From Nocardia sp. NBC_01327 (GTDB lineage: Bacteria; Actinomycetota; Actinomycetes; Mycobacteriales; Mycobacteriaceae): DNA of 64,000 bases. The position numbers and the translations under genes were made by a program. Positions within the stretch are counted from its first letter, which is position 1. Each line of letters begins with the position of its first letter. Below, piece by piece: positions 51,150-60,333 of this stretch. The notes beneath the pieces were generated by a model. It was not told the DNA's origin. It searched no databases and saw only the letters and a list, made by a program, of their open reading frames with translations. The stretch covers positions 3,906,001 to 3,970,000 of the forward strand of contig NZ_CP108383.1 in assembly GCF_035958815.1 (NCBI RefSeq). Reading direction: 5' to 3'.

Positions 51150-51156
51150 TGCAGGA

Positions 51157-53301
51157 CTATCCCTTCACCTTGGCGAGCGAGCGCTGCGCGGCAGCGACGG
51201 TGGCTTCGGTCGTGATACCGAACTCGCGGAACAGCGTCTTGTAATCGGCCGAGGCGCCGAAGTGCTCGATCGACACGATTTCACCGGCATCGCCGACGAA
51301 TCGGTACCAGGGCATTCCGATCCCGGCTTCCACCGAGACACGCGCCTTGACCGACGGCGGCAGCACCTGATCGCGGTAGGACTGATCCTGCGCGTCGAAC
51401 CACTCGACACACGGCATCGACACTACGCGCGTGCCGATGCCCTCGGCCTCGAGCGCGGCGCGCGCGTCGACCGCCAGCTGCAGTTCCGAACCGGTGGCGA
51501 TCAGGATCACCTGCGGTGTGGCAGTGGAGGATTCGGCCAGCACGTAACCGCCCTTGCGGACACCCTCGTAGCTGGTGCCCTCCTGGATCGGCAGATCCTG
51601 GCGGGTCAGCGCCAGCGCGGACGGGCCGTCCTGGTGCGGGGCGTCCGACGGCACGAAGTGCGAATGCCGTTCCGCGGAGTCACGTTCCAGAATGGTGCGC
51701 CAGGCGTAGCTGGTCTCATTGGCATCACCCGGGCGCACGACGTTCAGGCCCGGGATGGCGCGCAGTGCGGCCAGGTGCTCGATCGGCTGGTGCGTCGGGC
51801 CGTCTTCGCCGAGACCGATGGAGTCGTGCGTCCAGACGTAGGTGACCGGGGTGCGCATGAGCGCGCCCAGGCGCACCGAACCGCGCATGTAATCGGAGAA
51901 CACCAGGAAGGTGCCGCCGTACGGGCGCGTAGGACCGTGCAGCGCAATGCCGTTCAGGATCGCGCCCATGGCGTGCTCGCGCACACCGAAGTGCAGGGTG
52001 CGGCCGTAGGGGTTCGCCTTCCACATACCGGTCGAGATCGACTCCGGGCCGAAGCTCGGGCTGTTCGGCATGGTGGTGTTGTTGGACTCCGCGAGGTCGG
52101 CCGAGCCGCCCCACAGTTCCGGCAGCACCGGGGCGAGCGCCGCGAGGACCGCGCCGGACGCCTTACGGGTGGCCATGCCCTTCTGATCGGCGGGCCAGGT
52201 CGGCAGCTGGGCGGACCAGCCGTCGGGCAGGCTGCGGGTCTGCAGGCGATCGAAGAGCGCCTTGTTGGCCGGGTTCGCGGCGGCCCACGCGTCGAACTGG
52301 TCCTGCCATGCGGCCTTGGCGGCCTTGGCGCGATCGGCGACCTGGTTGCGGGTGTGCGCGATGACCGCGTCGTCGACCTCGAAGCTCTGCTCGGGATCGA
52401 AGCCCAGCACCTTCTTGGTCGCGGCGACCTCGTCCTTGCCCAGTGCCGCGCCGTGCGCGCCGCCGGTGTTCATCTTGGTCGGGGCCGGGTAGCCGATAAT
52501 GGTGCGCAGCACGATGATCGACGGCTTATCGGTCACGGCCTGCGCCGCGGCGATGGCCTCCTCGATGCCGACGACATTCTCGCCGCCCTCGACGACCTGC
52601 ACATGCCAGTCGTAGGCGCGGTAGCGCGCGGCGACATCCTCGGTGAAGGCGATGGTGGTGTCGTCCTCGATGGAGATGCGGTTGTCGTCGTAGAACAGGA
52701 TGAGGTTGCCCAGCTGCTGGGTACCGGCCAGCGAGGACGCCTCGGAGGTGACGCCCTCCTCCATATCGCCGTCGGAGGCGATGACGTAGATGAAGTGGTC
52801 GAAGGCGCTCTGGCCCTGTGCCGCTTCGGGATCGAACAGACCGCGCTCACGCCGCGACGCCATCGACATGCCGATTGCCGAGGCCAGACCCTGACCCAGC
52901 GGGCCGGTGGTGATCTCCACGCCCGGGGTGTGCCGGTACTCCGGGTGGCCCGGGGTCAGTGCGCCCCAGGTGCGCAGGCTCTCGAGGTCGCTGAGCTCCA
53001 GGCCGAAGCCCGCCAGGTAGAGCTGCACGTACTGGGTGAGGCTGGAGTGGCCGCAGGACAGTACGAAACGGTCGCGTCCCACCCACTCCGGATCGCTCGG
53101 ATCGATCCGCATGATGCGCTGAAAAAGCGTGTACGCCAACGGCGCCAGGCTCATTGCGGTGCCCGGATGGCCGTTGCCGACCTTCTGCACCGCGTCCGCG
53201 GCGAGCACCCGGGCCGTATCAACGGCTCTGGTGTCCACGTCGGACCAGTCGGCAGGGTGATGGGGCTGAGTGAGTGCGCGGATGTCGTCTGTGACTGACA
53301 C
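51157..53301 (-). CDS. tkt: Transketolase
   Basis: 714 residues. NGHPGTAMSLAPLAYTLF is the thiamine-diphosphate dimer segment, GDMEEGVTSEASSLAG with DDNRISI the cofactor and metal motif, and EDGPTHQPIEHLAALRAIP the second-domain signature. It transfers two-carbon units, linking glycolysis and the pentose phosphate pathway. First gene of the operon; a 393-base divergent region separates it from ctaB. Confidence 0.97.
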   Translation of the reverse strand: MSVTDDIRALTQPHHPADWSDVDTRAVDTARVLAADAVQKVGNGHPGTAMSLAPLAYTLFQRIMRIDPSDPEWVGRDRFVLSCGHSSLTQYVQLYLAGFGLELSDLESLRTWGALTPGHPEYRHTPGVEITTGPLGQGLASAIGMSMASRRERGLFDPEAAQGQSAFDHFIYVIASDGDMEEGVTSEASSLAGTQQLGNLILFYDDNRISIEDDTTIAFTEDVAARYRAYDWHVQVVEGGENVVGIEEAIAAAQAVTDKPSIIVLRTIIGYPAPTKMNTGGAHGAALGKDEVAATKKVLGFDPEQSFEVDDAVIAHTRNQVADRAKAAKAAWQDQFDAWAAANPANKALFDRLQTRSLPDGWSAQLPTWPADQKGMATRKASGAVLAALAPVLPELWGGSADLAESNNTTMPNSPSFGPESISTGMWKANPYGRTLHFGVREHAMGAILNGIALHGPTRPYGGTFLVFSDYMRGSVRLGALMRTPVTYVWTHDSIGLGEDGPTHQPIEHLAALRAIPGLNVVRPGDANETSYAWRTILERDSAERHSHFVPSDAPHQDGPSALALTRQDLPIQEGTSYEGVRKGGYVLAESSTATPQVILIATGSELQLAVDARAALEAEGIGTRVVSMPCVEWFDAQDQSYRDQVLPPSVKARVSVEAGIGMPWYRFVGDAGEIVSIEHFGASADYKTLFREFGITTEATVAAAQRSLAKVKG

Positions 53302-53694
53302 GACCGAGGTTCTCCTGACCTTCTCGTGAACACTGAAGTTGTCGGCGGGCTCGCTTGGCGGGGTGATGCGCGATGCGCCGACTCAATCATCCGACAGCGC
53401 ACCGGACTACCCACCACCCTAAAGGTGGCCCGTTCCGCGCCATGCGGGAACCCGCGTTCACCGGCCGTCGTGTCGTTGTTCGTGGCCTCGTGCGGACCGG
53501 TTTGTGACCCGGCCGCGGCCTCGTCGCGGACATATCTCGGTGCGCCCGGGCCGGACCTGGACGAGAGCACGGTCGGCGTGGGTCTACCATGCTCTGTAGT
53601 AGTAGCCGCGCCGCCACTGACTCCTTTCTAGGGAACGGCCGAGCGCGCTGCTGTTCCAGACCGGATCAAGATGCACGGCGTGCGAGGAGAAACA
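53302..53694. promoter_or_regulatory. Divergent promoter region tkt/ctaB
   Basis: 393 bases with no convincing gene. It must contain the promoters of the pentose phosphate operon (-) and ctaB (+). A TGTAGTA half-site (53594-53600) resembles one arm of a mycobacterial BlaI operator, but no complete palindrome is present. Several short G/C-rich direct matches exist; I see no riboswitch or small RNA. Confidence 0.4.
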
Positions 53695-54681
53695 GTGCGG
53701 ATTGGGCAACAGCCGGGTGGCGCTCACGGCTCCTCCGGAACGGTGCTGGCCGACCGCGTCACGGGCAGTGGGCCGCTGGCATCGACCACCAGGCGAGTAC
53801 TCGCCTATATCGCGCTCACCAAGCCTCGTGTGATCGAGCTGCTGCTGGTAGCAACGATTCCCACTATGCTGCTCGCCGATCGCGGGCATGCGGATCTGCG
53901 GCTGATCCTGGCCACGCTCTTCGGTGGCTGGATGGGCGCGGCCAGTGCGAACACGCTGAACTGTGTCGCGGACGCCGATATCGACAAGGTGATGAAGCGG
54001 ACATCCAAGCGTCCGCTCGCGCGGGAGGCGGTGCCCACGCGCAATGCCGCGGTCTTCGGCATCGTGCTCGGCCTGGGCTCCTTCGCCTGGCTGTGGTGGC
54101 AGGCCAATCTGCTCAGCGGTGTGCTGGTCGTCGCGACGATTCTGTTCTATGTCTTCGTCTACACCCTCGGCCTCAAGCGCCGGACCTCGCAGAATGTGGT
54201 CTGGGGCGGTGCGGCGGGCTGCATGCCCGCCCTGGTCGGCTGGTCCGCGGTGACCGGGTCGATCGGCTGGCCCGCGATCGTGCTGTTCCTGGTGATCTTC
54301 TTCTGGACGCCGCCGCACACCTGGGCGCTGGCCATGCGCTACAAGGAGGACTACAAGGCCGCGGGCGTTCCGATGCTCCCGGTGGTGGCCACCGAGCAGG
54401 TGGTGACCAAGCAGATCGTCATCTACACCTGGCTGACCGTATTGGCCACGCTGGCTTTGGCTCCGGCCGCCGGCGCGATCTATGCCGCGGTGGCGATTGT
54501 CGCGGGCGCCTGGTTCCTGCTGATGGCGCACCAGCTGTACTCGGGTGTGCGCCGTGGTGAGCCAGTGAAGCCGCTGCGTCTGTTCCTGCAGTCGAACAAC
54601 TATCTCGCGGTGGTGTTCTGCGGTCTGGCCGTGGACTCGGTCATGGGGTGGCACACGCTGGGGCACATCGCCTTCGGGTGA
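53695..54681 (+). CDS. ctaB: Heme O synthase (protoheme IX farnesyltransferase)
   Basis: 328 residues from GTG 53695, with GAGGAG seven bases ahead. UbiA-type prenyltransferase motifs are present: ASANTLNCVADADIDKVMKRT (N-x-x-D-x-x-x-D) and TLGLKRRTSQNVVWGG, with YKEDYKAAGVPMLP later; about eight or nine membrane helices. It farnesylates heme B to heme O for cytochrome oxidase. Its position divergent from tkt is conserved in mycobacteria. Confidence 0.95.
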   Translation: MRIGQQPGGAHGSSGTVLADRVTGSGPLASTTRRVLAYIALTKPRVIELLLVATIPTMLLADRGHADLRLILATLFGGWMGAASANTLNCVADADIDKVMKRTSKRPLAREAVPTRNAAVFGIVLGLGSFAWLWWQANLLSGVLVVATILFYVFVYTLGLKRRTSQNVVWGGAAGCMPALVGWSAVTGSIGWPAIVLFLVIFFWTPPHTWALAMRYKEDYKAAGVPMLPVVATEQVVTKQIVIYTWLTVLATLALAPAAGAIYAAVAIVAGAWFLLMAHQLYSGVRRGEPVKPLRLFLQSNNYLAVVFCGLAVDSVMGWHTLGHIAFG

Positions 54682-54695
54682 TCATCGACAAAACG

Positions 54696-54731
54696 ACACT
54701 GCCGCCGAGTCCGAAGACTCGGCGGCAGTGT
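54696..54731. terminator. Bidirectional terminator after ctaB
   Basis: ACACTGCCGCCGAGTC (54696-54711) and its exact complement (54716-54731) with loop CGAA, a 16-bp perfect stem between convergent genes. Confidence 0.88.
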
Positions 54732-54732
54732 G

Positions 54733-55533
54733 CTATTGATCCGAGGTGCTGTACGCCTGAGGGGCAATGATCCGAGGCTCCTCTGCCGGAGCTGCCTCGG
54801 CCTGCGGTGCTTCGGCGGGCGCTGCCTCGACCTGCGGGGCTTCGGCGGGCGCTGCCTCGGCTTGCGGGGCTTCGGCCTGCGCTGCCTCGGACTGCGGGGC
54901 CTCGATCAGTGGCTCCTCGGCCGGGGCTGCCTCGGTCTGCGGTGCGGGGATCTGGGGGGAATTGTTCTGTTCCGCGGTGAGGGTTTCCAGCTCGGCCTGT
55001 AGGCCGGCGACCTCGGCGGCGCGCTCATCGCGCAATTGTTCCTGCTCGGCGAGGCTGGCCCGCAGATTCTCGATGACGTCTTCGACAGCGGCCAGGTTTC
55101 GATCGGCGCCCGCGAGCATCCACGCCAGGACCGCGGGCCGATCCACTTCACTGCTGACGGCCTTGACCCACGTCACCACGTAGTGCAGCCACTGCGGCTG
55201 CTTCGGCATCGTCTCCTTCTCGTCCCAGCCGCGCCGCAAGGCCATTTTGTTGGAAAAGATCCGCTCCCCGGCGGTGCCCTGCGCGAGCGTATTGACGTGA
55301 ACCAGGCTCAGCTTGCCCGCGCTGGTCACCACGACATGCAGCCGGTAGTGCCCGGCCAGATGCATGCGCAATTCCGCCGCGCCGCGCCCGTCAGCGTCCA
55401 TTGCGCCGAGCCAAGGGCCTTCCGCCGCATCGATAATCGACTCCAGCACCCCCAGCTGACCGACTCCGCGCCGCAGCCGTGTGGCGCGCCGACGTAGGTC
55501 GTCCGGCGTATCGGACATCTGATCCCAGTGCAT
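54733..55533 (-). CDS. Hypothetical protein with C-terminal decapeptide repeats
   Basis: 266 residues from ATG 55533 (ATG 55518 possible). The N-terminal 120 residues are a compact unknown domain (WLHYVVTWVKAVSSEVDRP, FSNKMALRRGWDEKE), followed by a coiled coil (about 130-180, VEDVIENLRASLAEQEQL) and a low-complexity tail of APQxEAAPAE units ending at the stop. No signal peptide or membrane segment. Function unknown; the tail may be a flexible spacer. Confidence 0.75.
   Translation of the reverse strand: MHWDQMSDTPDDLRRRATRLRRGVGQLGVLESIIDAAEGPWLGAMDADGRGAAELRMHLAGHYRLHVVVTSAGKLSLVHVNTLAQGTAGERIFSNKMALRRGWDEKETMPKQPQWLHYVVTWVKAVSSEVDRPAVLAWMLAGADRNLAAVEDVIENLRASLAEQEQLRDERAAEVAGLQAELETLTAEQNNSPQIPAPQTEAAPAEEPLIEAPQSEAAQAEAPQAEAAPAEAPQVEAAPAEAPQAEAAPAEEPRIIAPQAYSTSDQ
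54779..54942 (-). repeat. Coding 30-bp tandem repeats
   Basis: The codons for EAAPAEAPQ-type decapeptides repeat with period 30. GCTGCCTCG(G/A) recurs at 54791, 54821, 54851 and 54881, and once more at 54926 after a 45-base spacing. They lie in the frame of the preceding gene, so this is coding low complexity, not a CRISPR. Confidence 0.8.
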
Positions 55534-55665
55534 AGCACCCGCTCTCTCATTGCCAAAGTCCCGGCAACCAACATATATGCGGGCAGTTGCCCAGACCGCC
55601 AAGGTCGGTCGTCCGCGTAATTTCGATCGCGTGGCGGGCGTGGTCGCCGGGCGCGGACGTTTCGG

Positions 55666-56298
55666 TTACGCCGCGCCCTGGGCGAATTCCATGGGCGGGA
55701 ACACAGCCTGCGAGTCCTCACCGGCGAACCACATACCGATGACGAATGCGGCAGTCGCCTCGAGCAGGCCCGCGCGGTCCAGGGCGCCCGCAGTGATCGG
55801 ATGGCAGCCGAGGGCCTCGACCAGGGGGACAACCTCGGCCACCGCCGCAGCGTCGCCGCACAGGGGGACTGCCAGCGGCCGTCCCGCGAATATAGGCGGC
55901 GTCATTCGCCACACGTCCACATGGCAGAGGTTGAACGCCTTCACCACTCGCGCGCCCGGCGCCTGCGCGGCGAATTGCTCGGCCGCCGAAAGGCCGTCGG
56001 TCTTCAGTGTGAACGATCCGGGGACAAGCGGATTGGTGCAATCGATCACGACCTGATCCCGCAGCGGGCCGACCTCGGCCAGTACCGCGGGTACCGCGTC
56101 GTAGGGCAGAGCCAGGAGCAGTACCTCGCCGAATGCCGCAACCTCGGCGAGCGAACCCGCACTCCCGCCGATCCTTTCCGCGAGGGCAGCTGCCTGCTCA
56201 GCGCTGCGCCCGCCGACCCGCACCTCATGCCCGGCGCGGGCCCACTGCCCGCCGAGCGCCTCCGCCATATTGCCCGTTCCTAGAATGCCGATCCGCAT
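55666..56298 (-). CDS. NADP-dependent oxidoreductase, F420/NPDG-type reductase fold
   Basis: 210 residues from ATG 56298, with AGGAG at good spacing. The dinucleotide-binding motif IGILGTGNMAEALG and the paired ALPYDAVPAVLAEVG, then IDCTNPLVP, are typical of the NPDG/F420-NADP reductase (NADP oxidoreductase coenzyme F420-dependent) family. The segment VKAFNLCHVDVWR follows. The natural substrate is unknown. It is divergent from an HxlR regulator with a gap of about 65 bases. Confidence 0.85.
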   Translation of the reverse strand: MRIGILGTGNMAEALGGQWARAGHEVRVGGRSAEQAAALAERIGGSAGSLAEVAAFGEVLLLALPYDAVPAVLAEVGPLRDQVVIDCTNPLVPGSFTLKTDGLSAAEQFAAQAPGARVVKAFNLCHVDVWRMTPPIFAGRPLAVPLCGDAAAVAEVVPLVEALGCHPITAGALDRAGLLEATAAFVIGMWFAGEDSQAVFPPMEFAQGAA

Positions 56299-56362
56299 TT
56301 TGCTGCTCCTCACATGGTTCGATGGATATGTGGAAGACGTTAGGCAGCAGGGTGATTACCAA

Positions 56363-56719
56363 ATGGTTCCCAGCGGCGAGCTGCTGGCCGACTGTCGCGC
56401 GAGGCTGGGTCTGGACCTGCTGGCGAATACCTGGAACGGCGTCGCCCTCTGGGCGCTGCGCCACGGTCCATTGCGCCACACCGAACTTCGCGCCCGGGTC
56501 GGCGGCATCAGCGCGAAAGTTCTCACCGAGACCCTGCGCCGCCTCGAATACAACGGTCTTGTCGCTCGAACCGAAGGCCGGTACGCGCTCACACCCCTCG
56601 GCCATTCCCTGCTCGGCCCGATAGAAGGCATCGCCCAATGGGCGCACGATCACGGCGACGAGGTGATGGAAGCCCAGGAGCGCGCCGAAACCCGTGCCAC
56701 ACCGATGGACGGCGTGTGA
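56363..56719 (+). CDS. HxlR-family regulator
   Basis: 118 residues from ATG 56363 (GTG 56330 gives 129 residues). The winged-helix core reads LGLDLLANTWNGVALWALRHGPLRHTELRARVGGISAKVLTETLRRLEYNGLVART in parts. HxlR regulators respond to reactive electrophiles or redox change. It is divergent from the NADP oxidoreductase gene, the usual target arrangement. Confidence 0.8.
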   Translation: MVPSGELLADCRARLGLDLLANTWNGVALWALRHGPLRHTELRARVGGISAKVLTETLRRLEYNGLVARTEGRYALTPLGHSLLGPIEGIAQWAHDHGDEVMEAQERAETRATPMDGV

Positions 56720-56810
56720 TGGAAACCATTCCGGTAGTAGGTGATTCGGCGAGGTAGATTCAACCTGTTCGCCGCACTGCTGCCGCGCTGTTCTCACGGG
56801 GGAGGATTCG

Positions 56811-57665
56811 ATGACGAGTCGGAGTAATTTGGTCATTCGATGGCGGGGATGGTTGCTCGCCGCGGGCATTGTGCCGATTATGGCCCTGGCCCCCACGGCA
56901 TCCGCCGAGCCGCCACTGATCAGTCCCATCAGCCCCGGCGGTGACAATTACAGCGGATATGCCGCTGTCGCTCCATCTTTCAAGGTTCTCACCGCGCAAT
57001 GGAAAGTCCCGGCGGTCACCTGCCCGCCCTTCGGCAACCTCGGCGGCGCGGTGAACGGCGCGGTCAATACGATCCTGACCGGTGGCTCCGTCCTGCGAGT
57101 CCCCGGTCTGCTCAACCACCCGGGCGCCGCACTCGGCACCTTGATGATTCCGCACGTCGGCCCCTGGATCGGTTTGGTCGGCATGGGTCCGGGCGGGGAC
57201 CGAACCCTCATCCAAACCGGAACCGTGGTCGCGTGCGACAACGGAGTACCGCGCTATTCCGGCTTCTTCGAGACTCCCTCCTTCGGCAACCAGGCCGGAA
57301 TGCCCGTCCCGGATGCCGACGCCCCCGGCAACGGCTGGGAATCGCCGCCCACCGTTCCCGGCGACGACATCGCGGCCACCGTCACCTGGGACGGCCACAC
57401 CACCTACCGCATGACGGTCGCCGATACGACCCAGGGCTGGCACTACGGCGCGACGTTCGAGAGCACCGTAATCCCCACAGCAGCCCTGGCCGTCTCCGAA
57501 TCCATCCCCTACAACGTCCCCACCTACACCCCCATCACTTTCACGAACGTCATCGCCGACGGTCGTCCCCTCGCCGCTTACAACCCTCAATCACTCTCGA
57601 TCGCCGCTCCCCGTATCACCCCCACCGCGATAACAGGCGATTCCTTCACGATCCCGTCTCCCTGA
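56811..57665 (+). CDS. Secreted glutamic peptidase (G1/eqolisin type)
   Basis: 284 residues; ATG 56811 has GGGGAGG ahead. A signal peptide (residues 1-32, ending ASAEP) precedes a G1-type beta-sandwich: NYSGYAAV, then AQWKVPAVTC, WIGLVGMGPGGDRTLIQTG with Gln135, and VSESIPYN with Glu230. In fungal eqolisins the catalytic dyad is a Gln in the ILQTG segment and a Glu in the SAEWIVE segment, so Gln135 and Glu230 are the proposed catalytic pair (alignment by eye). It would act as an acidic protease outside the cell. Confidence 0.7.
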   Translation: MTSRSNLVIRWRGWLLAAGIVPIMALAPTASAEPPLISPISPGGDNYSGYAAVAPSFKVLTAQWKVPAVTCPPFGNLGGAVNGAVNTILTGGSVLRVPGLLNHPGAALGTLMIPHVGPWIGLVGMGPGGDRTLIQTGTVVACDNGVPRYSGFFETPSFGNQAGMPVPDADAPGNGWESPPTVPGDDIAATVTWDGHTTYRMTVADTTQGWHYGATFESTVIPTAALAVSESIPYNVPTYTPITFTNVIADGRPLAAYNPQSLSIAAPRITPTAITGDSFTIPSP

Positions 57666-57754
57666 GGTGTTGCGGCACCGATCGCCGCGAATTCCTCAGC
57701 CGCGCAGCACTATCCGAATCGACTGTGCGGCAGGGGATTCGACCTCATTCGGTG

Positions 57755-58744
57755 TCACGGTCGGCACGACATCCTCAGTATGCCGGGCGGCGTGGCGGTG
57801 AACTGGGAAGCGAGCTTGTCCAGCTCGACCGGAGGTGCGACAACCGAGCTCCACGGGTAGGCGGCGCGGGTGCGATGCAGGAATTCGACTGCCTGCGTGA
57901 GGTGGCGGGGTTCGTAATTGTGGACACCGGTGATCGTCTGCCATCGGCGAACGACGTTTTCGGGATCGATGCCGATATGCGGACCGGGCGCGACGGATCC
58001 GGCGAGGACGAGTGTGCCCCCGATATCGAGGCGGTCGAGCGCACCGGTGATGGCGCAGGCCGATCCCGAGAAGTCGAAGACGAGATCCACCTGTGCGCCA
58101 TTGTCGGGTGTGGCGCCGAACTTGCGCGCTAGCTCGAGCCGTACCGGGTCGAGATCGTCGATGTAGACCTCCGCGCCCGCTTCGGCGCAGGCCGCGGCGG
58201 CGGTGATGCCGAGCATGCCCGCCCCGTAGATCAGCACCCGCCCGGTGATCGTCTCGGCGGCGTCGAGGGTCGCCATGACGGTGGCGGTCGCACAGGCCGC
58301 GGGCGCCGCCACCGCGTCGGTCAAGGTGTCGGGCACCCGCGCGATAGTCGTATTCGGCGGTAGCACAACGTATTCGGCGTAGGCGCCCGACAGCGGCCAG
58401 TCACCGTCGAACGGTTCGTGGCCGAACTTGCGGACGAATTCGCATTTGGCCGTGAACCCGGTCCGGCAGCGTGCGCACTGTCCGCACGCCACGGTCACCG
58501 CCCAGACGATGCGGTCTCCGGCCCGGACCGAGACGCCGGCGCCGGCCACCACCACTTCGCCGATGGCTTCGTGCCCGAGGATCGACGGGCACGGCGCGGG
58601 CCGCCGACCGGAGACGGTGTGCAGGTCGCTGCCGCAGACGGTGGCCAGGAGAACCCGGACGAGGGTCTCCCCGGCCTCCAGATCGGGCAGGTCCAACTTC
58701 CGGATCTCGACTCCGCTGCCGGTCCATACGGCGGCGCGGGTCAT
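57755..58744 (-). CDS. Zinc-dependent alcohol dehydrogenase, phosphonate-associated (TIGR03366-like)
   Basis: 329 residues, from ATG 58744. GHEAIGEVV and the structural zinc cysteines CGQCARCRTGFTAKC are typical of medium-chain dehydrogenases; the cofactor site lies in IYGAGMLGITAAAACAEAG. The family is associated with phosphonate use. It is the last gene of phnD-phnC-phnE and overlaps phnE by four bases (ATGA), so it is made from the same transcript. The alcohol or phosphonate-derived aldehyde that it handles is unknown. Confidence 0.8.
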   Translation of the reverse strand: MTRAAVWTGSGVEIRKLDLPDLEAGETLVRVLLATVCGSDLHTVSGRRPAPCPSILGHEAIGEVVVAGAGVSVRAGDRIVWAVTVACGQCARCRTGFTAKCEFVRKFGHEPFDGDWPLSGAYAEYVVLPPNTTIARVPDTLTDAVAAPAACATATVMATLDAAETITGRVLIYGAGMLGITAAAACAEAGAEVYIDDLDPVRLELARKFGATPDNGAQVDLVFDFSGSACAITGALDRLDIGGTLVLAGSVAPGPHIGIDPENVVRRWQTITGVHNYEPRHLTQAVEFLHRTRAAYPWSSVVAPPVELDKLASQFTATPPGILRMSCRP

Positions 58745-60333
58745 ACGAGGAGCGAGCGGATCCACCCTGAGAGCCTTTCGATGGCATAGACGATGAGAAA
58801 GATGACGATCACAATGGCGCCCGCGACGTCGAAGTTCAGCGTGCGGATCGATTCGAACAGCAGGTAGCCGATACCACCCGCGCCGACGACGCCGAGGATC
58901 GTCGAGGTCCGGATATTGATGTCGAGCAGATAAAGGATCGAGCCGACCAGTGCGGGCATGACCTGTGGAATCACCGCCGCGACAAGGGTTTTCCACCAGC
59001 CGCCGCCGACGGCGCGGACCGCCTCGAGCGGGCCGGGTGCGATCTCCTCGATCGCGTCGGCCACCAGTTTGCCGAGGAATCCGATCGAGCCCAGTGCCAG
59101 TGCGCAGGTGCCCGCGATCGGGCCCAGGCCGACGGCCGCGACGAAGACGACGGCCAGAATCAGTTCGGGCACAGCACGAACCACGAGAGTCCAGGCCCGC
59201 GCCACCCAGTAGATGCTCACGTGCGGGGTCACGTTTCTCGCCGCCAGGATCCCGGCCGGGATCGACAGGACGATGCCGATGGCGGTGGCGACAATGCCGA
59301 TTGCCACCGTCTCCAGTGCGGAGGTGAACAATTCGGACCCGAGCGCGCCGAAGTTCGGCGGGATGAGCCGGGTGAAGGTTTTCATCGACGGTCCGACCCA
59401 GTTCAGCAAGGACCAGGGGCTGACGTCGAGCACGAACAGGGCAGCGATACAGGATCCGAAAACCAATGCGGAGAAGATGATTCGTGCGATTCGATCGCGG
59501 CGGGGACCGGGTCTGGCGGGTGCGAGCATGGTCTTGCGGACGACGATCGCGAGCAGTTCCATCGCGGCGATGATCACCAGGATCACGCAGACGATGCCGA
59601 GTGCGTCGGGATACATCAGGCCGCGCAGCGCATCCTGCAGTGCGAAGCCGATTCCGCCCGCGCCGACGAAGCCGAGGATGACGGACATCCGCAGGTTGAT
59701 GTCGATACGGTAGACGAAACTCGCGATCCATGACGGGATCGCCTGCGGAACAACCGCATTGAGCATCTCGCGGAAGTATCCGGCGCCTGTGCTGCGCACC
59801 GCCTCCCGTGGGCCGGGATCGGTCGCCTCGATCGACTCGGCGAAGAGCTTGCCGAGCATGCCGATGGAATGCAGTGCGAGAGCGAGGATTCCGGGCAGTA
59901 CTCCGATACCGAGCGCCCGGACGAACAGTACGGCGAACAGCAGGTCGGGCATTGCCCGGCAGCAGGTGATCACGCCTCGCGCGACCGTGTACACGAGCGG
60001 GTGCGGTGTGGTGTTGCGGGCGGCCAGGAAGGCCAGCGGGACCGAGGCCACCGCGGCGAGCACGGTGCCGAGCAAGGCCATCAGCAGTGTCTGGATCGCG
60101 AGCTTCCAGATGCGGCCCGGGTCGTCCAGGGTCGGCGGCAGCATTCTTGCCAGCAGTGCCCGGACGTGGTCGAGACCGTCGAGCAGTGTGGCGGGGGCGA
60201 AGTCGATCCACCAGGCCGAGACGACGGTGCTGATCACCGCTGCCAGGAACAGCGCGGCCAGCACGCGCGGCCGACGAGGTCCTCCGTGACCGCTGCCGCG
60301 GGTTTCGGGACGAGCTGCCAGCGCCGTGCTCAT
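58741..60333 (-). CDS. phnE: PhnE, fused double phosphonate ABC permease
   Basis: 530 residues, about twice a single PhnE (about 260). Two permease modules lie in tandem, at about 20-270 and 290-530, each with six or so helices. Each contains the EAA-loop ending: REAVRSTGAG in the first and LEAVRAVGGG in the second, and each ends in the VGAGGIG motif (GFVGAGGIGFAL, GVVGAGGIGYLL). A natural fusion replaces the homodimer or PhnE1/PhnE2 pair. Overlaps PhnC at its start by four bases. Confidence 0.9.
   Translation of the reverse strand: MSTALAARPETRGSGHGGPRRPRVLAALFLAAVISTVVSAWWIDFAPATLLDGLDHVRALLARMLPPTLDDPGRIWKLAIQTLLMALLGTVLAAVASVPLAFLAARNTTPHPLVYTVARGVITCCRAMPDLLFAVLFVRALGIGVLPGILALALHSIGMLGKLFAESIEATDPGPREAVRSTGAGYFREMLNAVVPQAIPSWIASFVYRIDINLRMSVILGFVGAGGIGFALQDALRGLMYPDALGIVCVILVIIAAMELLAIVVRKTMLAPARPGPRRDRIARIIFSALVFGSCIAALFVLDVSPWSLLNWVGPSMKTFTRLIPPNFGALGSELFTSALETVAIGIVATAIGIVLSIPAGILAARNVTPHVSIYWVARAWTLVVRAVPELILAVVFVAAVGLGPIAGTCALALGSIGFLGKLVADAIEEIAPGPLEAVRAVGGGWWKTLVAAVIPQVMPALVGSILYLLDINIRTSTILGVVGAGGIGYLLFESIRTLNFDVAGAIVIVIFLIVYAIERLSGWIRSLLV

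Noticed and set aside
50980..53298. Long open frame (about 770 codons) on the plus strand opposite tal and tkt
   Set aside because: It is antisense to well-identified genes and its composition (R, G, A, H rich) is the usual shadow of GC-rich coding DNA.
54779..54942. Possible CRISPR or minisatellite
   Set aside because: The 30-bp units lie in frame and code for a decapeptide tail; no spacers of constant length exist.
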